Assembly: GCF_024166365.1 (NCBI RefSeq)
Contig: NC_064831.1
Location: 48,113,768-48,177,767, forward strand
Source of the DNA: Elephas maximus indicus
Lineage: Eukaryota > Chordata > Mammalia > Proboscidea > Elephantidae
Reading direction: 5' to 3'
Length of the DNA: 64,000 nucleotides
The notes under the pieces are model-generated. The model was given only the letters and a program-made list of their open reading frames with translations. It was not told where the DNA came from and did no database searches. A program made the position numbers and the translations under genes. Below, one piece after another: positions 28,701 through 40,700 of the stretch. Numbering within the stretch: position 1 is the first letter of the stretch; each line of letters begins with the position of its first letter.

Positions 28701-31700
28701 AATGGTGCTGTGATGCAGTGTTCATTCAAGCTTTCGTTTTAACAAAGAGAGGAGGAGTACCTCACTCTCCTTTAAGAGTCTCTAAACTGAGGATGGAGCA
28801 AGATCAGCTCACCCTGAACTAAATTAAAGCCTAAGCTTCCTGAACTAACGCAGCTTTCTACAACTAGGTCTTTTATTTCCAATCAGATTGATCATTAACT
28901 GTTCAGCTCAGGAATTACCTTTGCATACGACAAACCACTGGTATATATATAAAAAAAAAAAAAACAAACAGAAATTAACTTGGCTTCAATATGACTAGTA
29001 ATCTGAAGAACTGAAAAATGATTTATGGGAAATAACTGTAGGGGAAAACCTAATATTTTACCTAACTCTTGCACATTTTTGTGTCCCTTAAATGTTAAAA
29101 ATTCCCACTAGAATGTGCGAATCACGTGTTTAACAGCTGCTGAACATCCAATGTCCAGTGCTGGCTCATCCTACCCAGCGTTCAATGCCCGAGGAAGTCA
29201 GAGACACTGACAACATCAGGACCCATCAGTTTAGGTCCTTAGAGCTGTTCTGTCACCTTGCTAAGGTTTTTCACTTCCTTTGAACAAGACTGCTAAGGAC
29301 AGGCACAGAATGAATATAAAATCCAGAGCTCTAGAGTTTAAATGCCTGTTAAAAGTAGAGCTGCCCAGCATGACAATAAACGGAGCGGCATCCGCTACTG
29401 AGAAGCGGCAGTAAAACCTCCCATCCCATCCTGCAGGGCAGCAGAGAATGTACCAAGCTTTCTGGACGTGACGGTCCTCCATCTCAGGCACGGGGAAGGA
29501 TTCGGAGAAGCGAGTGGTACCACTGCTGGTTGACTACGTGCGGACTTCAAGCAACACATCACTCACGAGCACCCCACAGCAGGTGCTTCTTTCCCCCAGG
29601 GGTTTTTGGACTTTTGTTCCTCTACCACTGCAATTTCACGTTCTCCAGAGATCAGGCATCAGAGAAAAAGAAGACAGACCTAAATATTTCCCTAATGTGA
29701 ATTTTAACACCTGTGGAATTAAGAGGTAGAATTACCTTTTTCTTAAAATACTGCTATTTTTGATTTAAGTAGCTTTTCACTTGAATTTAAATGTCTCTAA
29801 AGGTTTTGCGCCTTGATGCGCAGATGCATTTGAAAATCACGTCAAACAAGGCAATTTCAGTTCTAGCCTTAATCTCACAAAGCATTTTCAAAATCAGGAA
29901 ATTTTAAAATAAAACGGCGCAGAGTTGTTCTTCCCTTCCTCCGTTCCCACGTACACCGTGTGATATGATTTACACTTTGGTGGACTGTCGCCTGGCTCAG
30001 ATGCTGCATTTCACCCTGTCGTCCTGCATCTCTGAGGTCTAGCGTAGTGCTTGGCATTTATTAAACCTTCAATAAATGTTTGTGCAGTTGATCTGAGATC
30101 TTGGATTTAAAACTTCAATTCCTATATCAGACAGCATCACATAGAAGCCCTTCTATGTACTAAATGAGATTTAAAGAGGCTGAAGATGCAATTTTTAAGT
30201 GAATTTTAGAGAAAAGGGGAAAATTGAGTTAAGAAATGCCATGTTGCTCATAATTAGACATCTTGACCATTCTTTCAACACAACACGTCCTGTGGAGAGG
30301 TGACCCTTTCCAAATGCCCCCTGTGACGTGCCATTCCTCCTCCTGAGGGATGGTGCACAACCCCTCAGCCAGAGGCAGCCTGGCACAGTGTTCTTAGCAT
30401 AGGCTCTGGTATGGCGCTCAGTCTCCAACTTACTAGTGTGCGACCATAAGCAGGTAACCAACCTCCCCCAGTCTTGCTTTCTTCCTCTGAGTGTCTCCTA
30501 GACTTGCAAGGACGTGGTGGGATGATGAACACCAAGTAGGTGCCTGGCCCACAGCTGTAAGTGCTCTGTCCATGCTGGATGTTAATATACATTACTTGAG
30601 GCCTTCTACACTTTAAAAAATCACCAATTTTAATAGCATTAAAAAGGTGTAATTCACACACCATAACATTCACCCTTTGGAAGTGTACAATGCAGGGGTT
30701 TTCAGTGTGTTCACAGAGTTGTTTAACCACTTTGACATCACCACTAATTCAAGAACATCCCACCACCCCAAAATGAAAAAAGAAACCCCATACCTGTTAG
30801 TAGCCACCCCCCATTGTCCCCTCTCCCCACTCCCTGGCAACCACTAGACTACCTTCTGTATCTCTATAGGTTTCCCGATTCTGGAAATTTCATACAATTA
30901 GAATTATACAATATGTAGCTTTTTTTGTGATTGGTTGCTTTCACTCAGCATAATGTTTTCGAAGTTTATCTATCTCATACCATGTATCAGTACTTCATTT
31001 CTTTTAAAAAAAACAAACCAAAACAAAACCTGTTGCTGTCGAGTCGAATTCTGACTTATAGTGACCCTACAGGACAGAGTAGAACTGCCCCATAGGGTTT
31101 CCAAGGAGTAGCTGGTGGATTTGAACCACCAACCTTTTGGTTAGCAGCCGAATCCCTTTTTTAGGGGTGAATAGTATTGCATTGTATGGATGTATGATAT
31201 TTTGTTTATCTATTCATCAGTTGACGGACATTTGGGTTGGTTCTATTTCTGGCTATTATGACTAACACTGCTATGAACGTTTGGGTACAAGCTTCTTTTG
31301 GTATTGGATTGGATTTTGTTAATTGCTTTTTCTGTGTCTATTAAGGTAATCAAGTGGCTTCTGCCCCTTATTCTATTAATATGGAAAATCAATTTTTAAT
31401 CTAGTACATTGATTAATTTAGGGATGTTAAACCAACCTTGCATCCCCGGAATAAATCCCACTTGGTCACTGCATGTAATCCTCTTTCTATGTTGCTAGAT
31501 TCCATTTGCTAGTATTTTGTTGAGGATTTTTGCATCTATATTCACAAGCTATATTGGTATATAGTTTTCTTTCTTGTGACGTCTTTTTCTGGAAGGTCTT
31601 CTACACTTTAGCTTCAGCTCTTTACCCTAGAATTCTTTCCAATGGTTTGATTTGCAGAATCTTTCTACTTCAACTACTTCCCAATCTTTCTCCCCAAATC

Positions 31701-34700
31701 CCTTCCTAAGCCCACTCTACTCCCCCAAGCCTTTCTGTACTCTCCTGCTTCTAGCTGTTGGCTAATAGAGCTCCTTCTGCCCAATTCACTCTTTCATCCA
31801 CATCCTGCAAGACCCACCTCAAATCCTTCTTCTCCTGAAGCCTTGATAGACCAGCTAGGACCTGTTGATCTTTCCCTTCCTGGGATGCTGATGTCATATT
31901 AAAGAGCGACATGTGGGTATTGTTTACATTTTACAAAAGTCACATTGCATTTAATTCTCATGACACTGAGGAATAGGTATGCTTACTATTAGTGACCCAA
32001 TTTTTTATAGAATTAAGTGGCTGGACCATGACTGCAAGCTACAAAATAAAAGACATCAAACCTCAAACTTATGGTGGCATTTTAAAGAAAGGGAGTGTTT
32101 CATTGATACATAACCTTCCAGCTCTGATGAGTCCTCTACTTATCATTCAGTCTCTCCTCCCTCACTTAACAAGTGTTTACAGTGTGTGTTTACTACACAG
32201 CAGGTACTACCTGAAGTGCTGAAGAGAACGCAGCCCCAAAATCTGCATATATGGTGTCATCTTCTGAAACTAAATTTAATAAAATCAACACAACAATGAT
32301 AAGCAAATTAGGGTACACATAGAAATTTAAAATAAGTTATAGGATTAAAATACTTCTTTAAGATTCTATACCAGATAAAACGAGGATTTTCTGAATCCAA
32401 ATGTCTTCAGAGTTGTATTCCTAAGACTTTAGTTGTACCAGCTGGAGTAAATGAAGTTGTAACATCATTTACTATTATATCTCCTATCTAAGGCAATGAT
32501 ATGACAATAAGGTGACCTGCATGGAACCCAGAGAGAAAAAATCAAATGACAATATGAGAAGTAATCAAAAAGTGTTAGAGAGACTTCTGCTTCTGGTCGT
32601 GATGGAGTAACTGGCACCCGATCTAACCAACCACTGCAAACGACTAGAAAAATCCATGAAACAGCTCCTCCCGAGCACTGGACGTGGACAAGTATGAGAC
32701 TGTAAATCCAGAGACAAGGAAGCCTGCCTGCCAGGAGGCAATTTCTGGACTGCAGCACGGAATGGGGAGACCAAAGCAGAACATGGCGGTCTCACTGACA
32801 CGATGAAACAGAAACCTGAGTTCACGGAGGCTGGGGTAGTGAACTTTTGAGGGGCTACAAAATGGAGGAGGAGAATGAGGTCCAGAAATCTTCACTGGAG
32901 TCTCCTTGAGTCTTTGGCTGAATGTTAAACTAGGAATACACAGGGTGGGATTCTATGAGACTGGACAAAAAAAAAAAAAAAAATACCCGGCATCTGTATG
33001 CTGAATAATTCCCAGAGCTTATACAGTGGGAGACATTTGAGTTCTCACCGGCCAGAGTGGAAAGACCTTGTTGAAAACTTGGGAACATTAAGTTGAAAAT
33101 CCAGAAGGATTGCAACTTAGTAATAAAAGGGATAAAATTTTTTAGACCTGTAAAAACCAAACCTGTTGCTGTCAAGTCGATTCTGGCTCATACTGACACT
33201 GTAGGACAGAGTAGAACTGCCTCATAGAGTTTCCAAGGAGCGCCTGGTGGATTGGAACTGCCACCTTTCAGTTAACCACCACGTTATCAGGGTTTCCAAC
33301 TACTTCTAGCAGAGCTTAAAAATGAACCTCAAAAGGATCAGGCTGAACTGCGAGTGACTTAACCGCCTGCTGAAAAAAAAGTCCAAACAAAATCCAAATC
33401 TCAACAATGCAGTGTTTACAACGCCCAGCATCCTTTCAAAAGTGACAGACATGCAAAGAAGCAAAATAATATGACCAGGAAAAATATAAGTCAACACAAA
33501 CAGATTCGGAAATAACAGAGATGTTAAAATTAACACTTTAGGATGTTAAAACTGGTATTATATGTATGTTCAGAAATTTAAAAGAAAACAGAAATACACG
33601 AGGAAAGAAATGTAAGATATAAAAAATAACCCATGAAATTCACAGAGCTTAAAATTAAAGTATCTGAAATGAAAGACTCACTGGGTGGGTTTAACAGCAG
33701 ATTAAACACTACATAAGATCAGAGGACTTGAAGATAACAATAAAAGCTATGCAGATGAAAGCACAAACAGAAGAAAGACTGAAAACAAATAGAAAGAACC
33801 TCAGTGACCTATGGAATAATACCATTCTAACATAAATGTAGTCAGAGTCCCAAAACAGGGAAGTAAAAATATATTAGAAAAAATAATGGTCAAAAATTTT
33901 CCAAATTTGATGTAAACTATAAACTCACAGGTTCAAGAATTTCAGTGAACTCCAAGCAAAACAAAGAACAAAACTACATGAAGCACATAATAATCAAATT
34001 GCTAAAAACCAGTAAAAGAGAAAAACGATACATTACCTATAGCAGAGCAAAGATAAGAATAGCTGCTAGGTTCTTATCAGAAACAGTGCAAGCCAGAAAA
34101 AAAAATAACAACAAAAACAGAATGGCATCTTGAAAGCATTGAAAGTAAAACAAAACAAAAAAGGTGTCCAATTAGAATTCTATACCAAGAAAAAGCAATT
34201 ATTAAAAAATAAAGACATTTTTCGATAACAAAAGCTGAGAGAATTCATAACTAGCAGACCTGCACTACAAGAAATGCTAAGGATGGTCTTTACAGAAGGA
34301 AGATGACATCAGAGTGAAAGGCGGACCACCACAGAAAGAAGCGGGCCAGAAATGGCAAGTCTGTGGGTAAAAATGTAAAATAGCTTTGCTTCCTCATTTT
34401 AGAAAATTTCTTCAAAAGATAACTGATGTTTAAAACAAAAATTAATAGCATGTATTGTGGGGTATGTAACATATGTGAAGTAGAACACAGGACAGCAATA
34501 GCACAAAGGATGGCAAACAGGGGAATACTGTTATAAGGTTGTTGCATTACATGCGAAGTAACCTAATACTGTTTAATGACAGACTAATACTCAGGTACAT
34601 ACTGCAAACACTAAATCAACCCCCAAAAAGAGGGATAGGTAATAATCCCAAAAAGAAGGTAAAATGGCATACTGAAAGAGGTAAAAAGGAACAGCCAAAA

Positions 34701-37700
34701 AAAAAAAAAAACGGATGGGACAAACAGAAAACAAAGATCAAGATAAGGGATTTAAACATGACCATATCAATAATTGGAAACCCTGGTTGCCATAGTGCTT
34801 AAGAGCTATCCTGCTAACCAAAAAGGTAGGCAGTTCAAATCCACCAGCTGCTCCTTGGAAACCGCAGGGGGCAGTTCTACTCTGTCCTATAGGGTCCTTA
34901 TGAGTTGGACTCGACTCAACAGCAACTGGTTTGTTTTTTGTTTATATCAATAATTACATTAAGTGTTGAACAACAACAACAAAAGGCCAGACGTGAGAGA
35001 GTACATGCTGTACCAGTCTGTTTATGTGACCTTCTAGAACAGGCAAAATAAATAGAGGATCGATGGCAGCCTGAGGCCAAGGGCGCTGGGTGCAAAGAGA
35101 AATGAAAGAATTTCCAGGGTGATGGAAATGTTCTGTATCTTGGTTTGGGTGATGGTTTTACATGGATGTGCACTTTTGTTAAATTCCATCAAACTGAAAT
35201 CTAAAATGGGTGTATTTTACTTTGTGTAAATTATGCTTCTGTAAAGTCATTTAAAAAGTTTTAAAAAAAATCTTGAGGGGAAAACAGGGATCTGAACCCA
35301 AGCAGCCTAAAAACAGTGCTTGTGTTGTTACTGACTCATTATACCACTTTTTGTCTGGCCTGGAAGGTTAGGTTCCATCTATTCAGTATCACTTTCCAAT
35401 GAATGATACTTTAAAAAAAAAAAAAGGCTCTCGGTTTTTAGAATGAAACAGTTTGGGGAAAAAATGTGAAATTCCTAGAAATAAATTTAACAAGAAGCAC
35501 CTCAGACCTGTATGATGACATAAGTGATGAACATTACATGACAAATAAAGAGATTTATACCAGGTTCCCAGATGAGAAGTCAATACGGTAAAGATGATGC
35601 TTACCCTCAATTTAATATAGACACTTAATGTAACGTCAATCAAAATTCCAGTGAGATTTTTTTTTTTTTGAGAAAGCAAGGCACTTATAAAATCAATGTG
35701 AAATTTCATCTGAAAGAATAAATGGGCAAGAATAGCCAAAGAGGTCTTGAGAAAGCCAGCTAAGTGGGTATCTTGCCTACCATATCACAACACATCTTAT
35801 GAAAACCAGGTAACTAAAGCCATCCAGTACTGGTGAAAGAACAGACAAGTAAATTATGAGTCTTTAAACAGAATCCTGTGTATACGGGAATTTATCATAT
35901 AATGTTACATCTATTCAAATGAGTTGCAAAGGGGGAGCTTGTTTAGTAAATGATGTTGAAATATCTGAACACCCATTTACGAAAAAAATAAAACTTAGAC
36001 CTAACCTTTCATTATATATGAAAATAAATTGCAACCAGATTAAAGATTTAAACAAAAACAAAACAATAAAAGTACTGAAAGACTTTTTCAGAAATCACAA
36101 AGGAAATGGTAAGGACTGTTTATATAGCCCTGAGGTAGTTTCTTTAAAGATGACATAAAACCCAGACATCATCAAGAAAAAGGCTGAAAGACACGACTAC
36201 ATACAAATTTAACTCTTGTGTATGGCGAACATTATTAAAAAAAAAAAAAAACTAAAAAAGAAAACAAACTGGGAATAATATTTGCAAATTCTTCATCAGA
36301 CAAAAGATTAACATACACATCGCCCTAATGTATTCTCAGCAAGCAAGTATAAAAGTCCTTCTGTTTTGCAATTCCACCTCTAGAAACTTACCCAACTGAA
36401 TATCTGAATATCATACACATGACACTGTGTGTGTGTATATGTATATATTTATATGTGTATGTATAAAACCCAGTGCCGTCGAATGTATAGGTATAAAAAA
36501 AAGAATTTTATACATATATATATATTCCAAGGATTTTTATTCCAATAGTCTGTTTAATAGGAAACAACGTAAAAAAAAAAAACCTGAAGTGCCCTATTAC
36601 TTAAATGAACTATGATACACTGATGTAACAATATTCTGAGTAGATATTATAAAAAATGAAGAAGAGATATACCACAGGTTTATGCAAATAACACAGGCTT
36701 TCTACGACTGTTTTCCAACAGCGCCCTCCCACCGCGGGTGCAGTAGGTCCTGATGTGACAAGTTGTCCATCACATATTTTATGACATTTTTAATTTAAAA
36801 AATTATACAGTAGAAGCCTCTTAACTGACTCAACCAGGACCACTGGTTGGTTAACTGACAAAGGAGGTCAAAGCAGGGAATCACACCTTAAACACTTCAT
36901 TTCAATATTAAACATAAATGTACATTTATCCTCCAATGTTTTGATATAGGGTGAAGGATATCTTAAAAAAATTATGGGTCTACCACGTTGTCCTTTCTGA
37001 TTACACCACATTCACAAAATATTGTTTAATATTTCTGGTTTCAGTTTCTTTAAAGTGCAAAAATCCTTGTTAAGATTTAAGTCTTCCCCCATAGCTATCT
37101 TGCTCAGTTCTAACTGATTACATTTTTCTTAGCATCTAGACTTTAACAAGTGTTTTAAAAACATTCAACTTAATTTATATAGAAACAATAATTTCCTTTT
37201 CTTACTTACATTTTGGTTTAAATATTTCATTAAATCACAAAATTACTATAGCATATACACCAAGAAAAAGGTTTGTGAACAAGCAAGACTAACTCTTGAC
37301 AAACATAAAACTCAGTAATCTCTAACTGTAAATTTACAAATTGGTACTTAAGTTTGTTAAGCAATATCTCTTGAAGTTTTTTTTAACACATGTCAATTTA
37401 ACCAGGTACCATTAACTGCACCAAATGATTAAAATCAACATCTCTGGACCCAATATGGTAGCCACTGGTGACATGTGGCTACAAAGTACTTGAAATATGG
37501 CTAGTCTGAGTTGCTATAAATGTAAAATACACAGCATATTTCAAAGACTTTGGAGCCCTGGTAGCACAGTGGTTAAGAGCTCAGGTGCTAAGCAAAAGGT
37601 CAGCAGTTCAAATCCACTAGCTACTCCATGTAACCCCTATGGGGCAGTTCTACTCTGTCCTGTAGGGTTGCTGAGTTGGGATCGACTCAACAGCAGCGCA

Positions 37701-40700
37701 TTTGGTTTGTTTTGATTCAAAGACTTCATATGAAAGAGAATGTAAAATGCGTTAATATTTTTATATTGCTTACATATGGAAATGATTGTTTTGGAAATAT
37801 TAGATTAAATAAAACATTACTAAAGTTAATTTCACTTGTTTATTTTTGTTTTAATGTGGCTAACAGCACAAACGACAAACGTGGCTCTCCCTGTATTTCC
37901 TCCTGGCAGTGCTGTTCTAGACCTGAAACGTCCCTTGATCAACAGCAATGTCACACAGAGTTTCTACCTGAAGTGCTCCACCTGACCTTCTCTTTTATCT
38001 TCCTTTGCACCTGCATGAAAACACTCTGGAGCAGTATCTCTACACAGGCGTGTGACTCCCTACCAGCGGCTGGGAAATGGTGGCTGGTGGGCCAGATGTG
38101 GCCTGCTGCCTATTTTAGCATGGCTGATGAGCTAAGAGGAAACCCTGGTGGCGTAGTGGTTAAGTGCTATGGCTGCTAACGAAAGGGTCCACGGTTTGAA
38201 TCTGCCAGGCGCTCCTTGGGAACTCTATGGGGCAGTTCTACTCTGTCCTATAGGGTCGCTATGAGTTGGAATTGACTCGATGGCACTGGGTTTGGTTTGG
38301 TTTATGAGCTAAGAATGGTTTTTACGTTTTGAAATGGTTGCGGAAAAAATCAGAATAATTATTTCGTGATATATAAAAGTTATATGAGGTTCAGACATCA
38401 GTGTCCGTACATAAAATGTTATTGGAACACAGCTATGCTCTAGTTTATGTCCTGTCTGTGGCTACTCCTGTACTATATAGCAGCAGAGTCAGGCAGCCGC
38501 AACGGAGACGGCACTGCCCATAAACCGGAAAATATTTTCTACCTGGCCCTTTACAGGAGAAGTTTGCTGACCCTGCTCTGTATCATGCCTAAGGCTCTTG
38601 GGGCACAGTCAGTTAGCAAATAATGAGAAGGAAGAGCTGCGTCTTCATCCTGGCCTCTGCCAGAGACTAGTGTGGACTCCTAGCTTCCTAACTTGTTTCT
38701 GCCATTATTGTTCTTGACTCAAGAAAGCATCTAGGACAGCCTCTTCTGAGACAGTTTTTACACAAATGGCACAACAAAAATGCTCGGAGACCTGTGAAAT
38801 CAAATGGCGAACATGCGCCTTTGCCACGATACCAGAGTGGTCCTTTGAAGGCCTGGATTACTCACTGCTATTCTGGTGTCCAGTCTGTGAGTACCATTTT
38901 CTGTTTTCTTTCAGCGTCTCTCTGCTCATTTGCAGGACTACTTCTCAACCCACGGCTTCTCAGGTGCCTACCTCAGTGGACCCTGTGAACGCGATCTTGT
39001 CTATGCCAATGTGAGAAGCTATCGCTGCTCCAGCCGTTGGCCCATATCCAGGCAAAATATTGATGACTCCTGGTGGAAAGCCAGCCTAACAAAACAGGAT
39101 TGGAGGAAACATGGTTTGTGAAAGCTGACGAAGCACATTAATTCGGATACGCTCTAGCAGGCCTCAACTGTAAGGGCAGTCGGAGCCGCTCCAGCGGTCA
39201 GCTTCTCTTACCTCCTTGATGAGGGCTCCCATGTAGAGCGCGCTGAGTGGTGTTTGCTCTGCTGGCTTAATAACTACTGTATTGCCACAGCACAGAGCAG
39301 GAGCAATTTTCCAGGCAAACATCAGCAGGGGGAAGTTCCACTGAAAGGAAAAAATCCAAGTTTGATAGATGGAAAAATATTCCTGCAATACTTTGTTTTC
39401 AAGCTGTGACTCCTCAGATTGCTCAGACCAGTCCTGGACATATAAACCTTGTCCACCACAGTGTACAGGTGATTGGAGTTTTAATGACCCCACTAAGGAT
39501 GGAACAGCACTGACTATGCAACCTCTCCTTTCATTTCTGTGCAGTACAGCTACTCACCAAAGACAACCTCCTGGTGAAAAGGGAGCTTCTGGTTTCCCTT
39601 TGTTTTGGTTTCTCACTGCTGTTGTTTCATATATTTTTTAAAATTAGACTTTGGGCTTCAATAAGAAAACTTTTTCTTGCATTTGGCCTTTTTACACCAG
39701 AGCGTTCACACTGGTATGAAAGCTCTTCAATGCAGAAGAACCAGAAGAGAAAATTCTAGCTGTGAGTTATATTTAAGTCCATGTGTATTTCAAGGCAGTG
39801 ACTTTTCTTTATATACAGGTTTTGTCCCAAAAGGATCCCTGGTGGTGCAGTGGTTAAGCACTTGGCTGCTAACTGGAAAGGTCAGCAGATTGAACCAACC
39901 TGCCGCTCCGTGGGAGAAAGAGGAGGCAATCTACTTCTTCAAAGATTACAGCCTTGGAAACCCTGTGGGGCAGTTCTACCCTGTCATATAGGGCCGCTAT
40001 GAGTTGAAGCCAACTCAATGGTGATGGGTTTGGTTTTCTAATTTTATTATCACAAAATACACATGGTTACAAAAAATAAAGTGAATCTGCTAATAAGTAT
40101 GCAAAAATTTGTTTCCCTTCCACTGCAAAATAAGCTAATGGAATCTAAAATATACTTCTGTGAGTGTATGAATTTGGGGCCTAAAATGGCTTAGACTGAT
40201 TTTAAAGGATATTAAGGTTGCATTGTCATAAGCTCAGGCATAAGCCCCAGTGCTATCAGGTGTCACTGATAATTTCATTAAGAAAGAAAACAGAAATCCT
40301 GGTCCCCTGGCCTCAGCCCTGGCTACAACACGTCTCTGCCTGAAGCATCTCAGCTGCCATCCTTGAAGGCTGCTCGCTGGCCCTGGCAAGCTTGCAAAAA
40401 TATACAAGTGTCTTGCCTTCACCAAACACCCAATTTCTTTTCCCCTCAGTTGTTTATAAACTTGGGAGCCCACAGTGATGTTTTAATTCCATCCACAGTG
40501 TATAAATCTTGGCGCCCAGTAATTGAGCTGGAGCTGGCTGACAAGCCGCTCTTGCCCTGTCAGTGCTGTGGCTCTGAGGGTCTGAGGAAGGGCAGGAAGA
40601 GCAGGTCTGAGTCCTCAGAATCAAGCGGTGGATCTCACCCCTGCTGTGATCCATACAGGGTTTTCTGGGTGGCTCAGGAGCAGAAGAACTTGGAACCACA

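Larger units (their letters stand above)
32560..35270 (+). mobile_element. L1- or HAL1-like element, short, with two AfroSINEs inside
   Basis: Starts with 5'UTR-like ctggtcgtgatggagtaac. It passes through ORF1-region sequence (caaaaattttccaaatttga, taatcaaattgctaaaaacc, gacctgcactacaagaaatg) and reaches a 3'UTR-like end (tgtaaattatgcttctgtaaa) without a visible reverse transcriptase region. AfroSINEs lie at 33152-33299 and 34776-34943. Either a HAL1-type half-L1 or a deleted L1. Confidence 0.75.
35440..36720 (+). mobile_element. L1 ORF2 3' part
   Basis: aacgtcaatcaaaattccag, atctgaaagaataaatgggc, ccagtactggtgaaagaaca and the frame at 35919-36158 follow the C-terminal part of L1 ORF2. Full of stops and A-runs. 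Confidence 0.8.
14732..38971 (-). other. ALDH1A2: Intron 7 of ALDH1A2 (24.2 kb)
   Basis: The longest intron inside the window and the main store of mobile elements: L1 pieces at 24.1-25.5, 30.6-31.6, 32.56-35.27 and 35.44-36.7 kb; MIR, L2 and hAT relics; nine AfroSINEs; and a minisatellite at 22.04-22.46 kb. Stretches without a recognised element include about 14740-15980, 16640-17290, 17500-19350, 22470-24110, 25745-27550 and 28620-30370. No exon-like segment with splice sites was seen. Confidence 0.92.

Noticed and set aside
37676-38179. 167-residue plus-strand open frame
   Set aside because: It crosses an AfroSINE tail, a hAT relic and part of a second AfroSINE, and has no domain.
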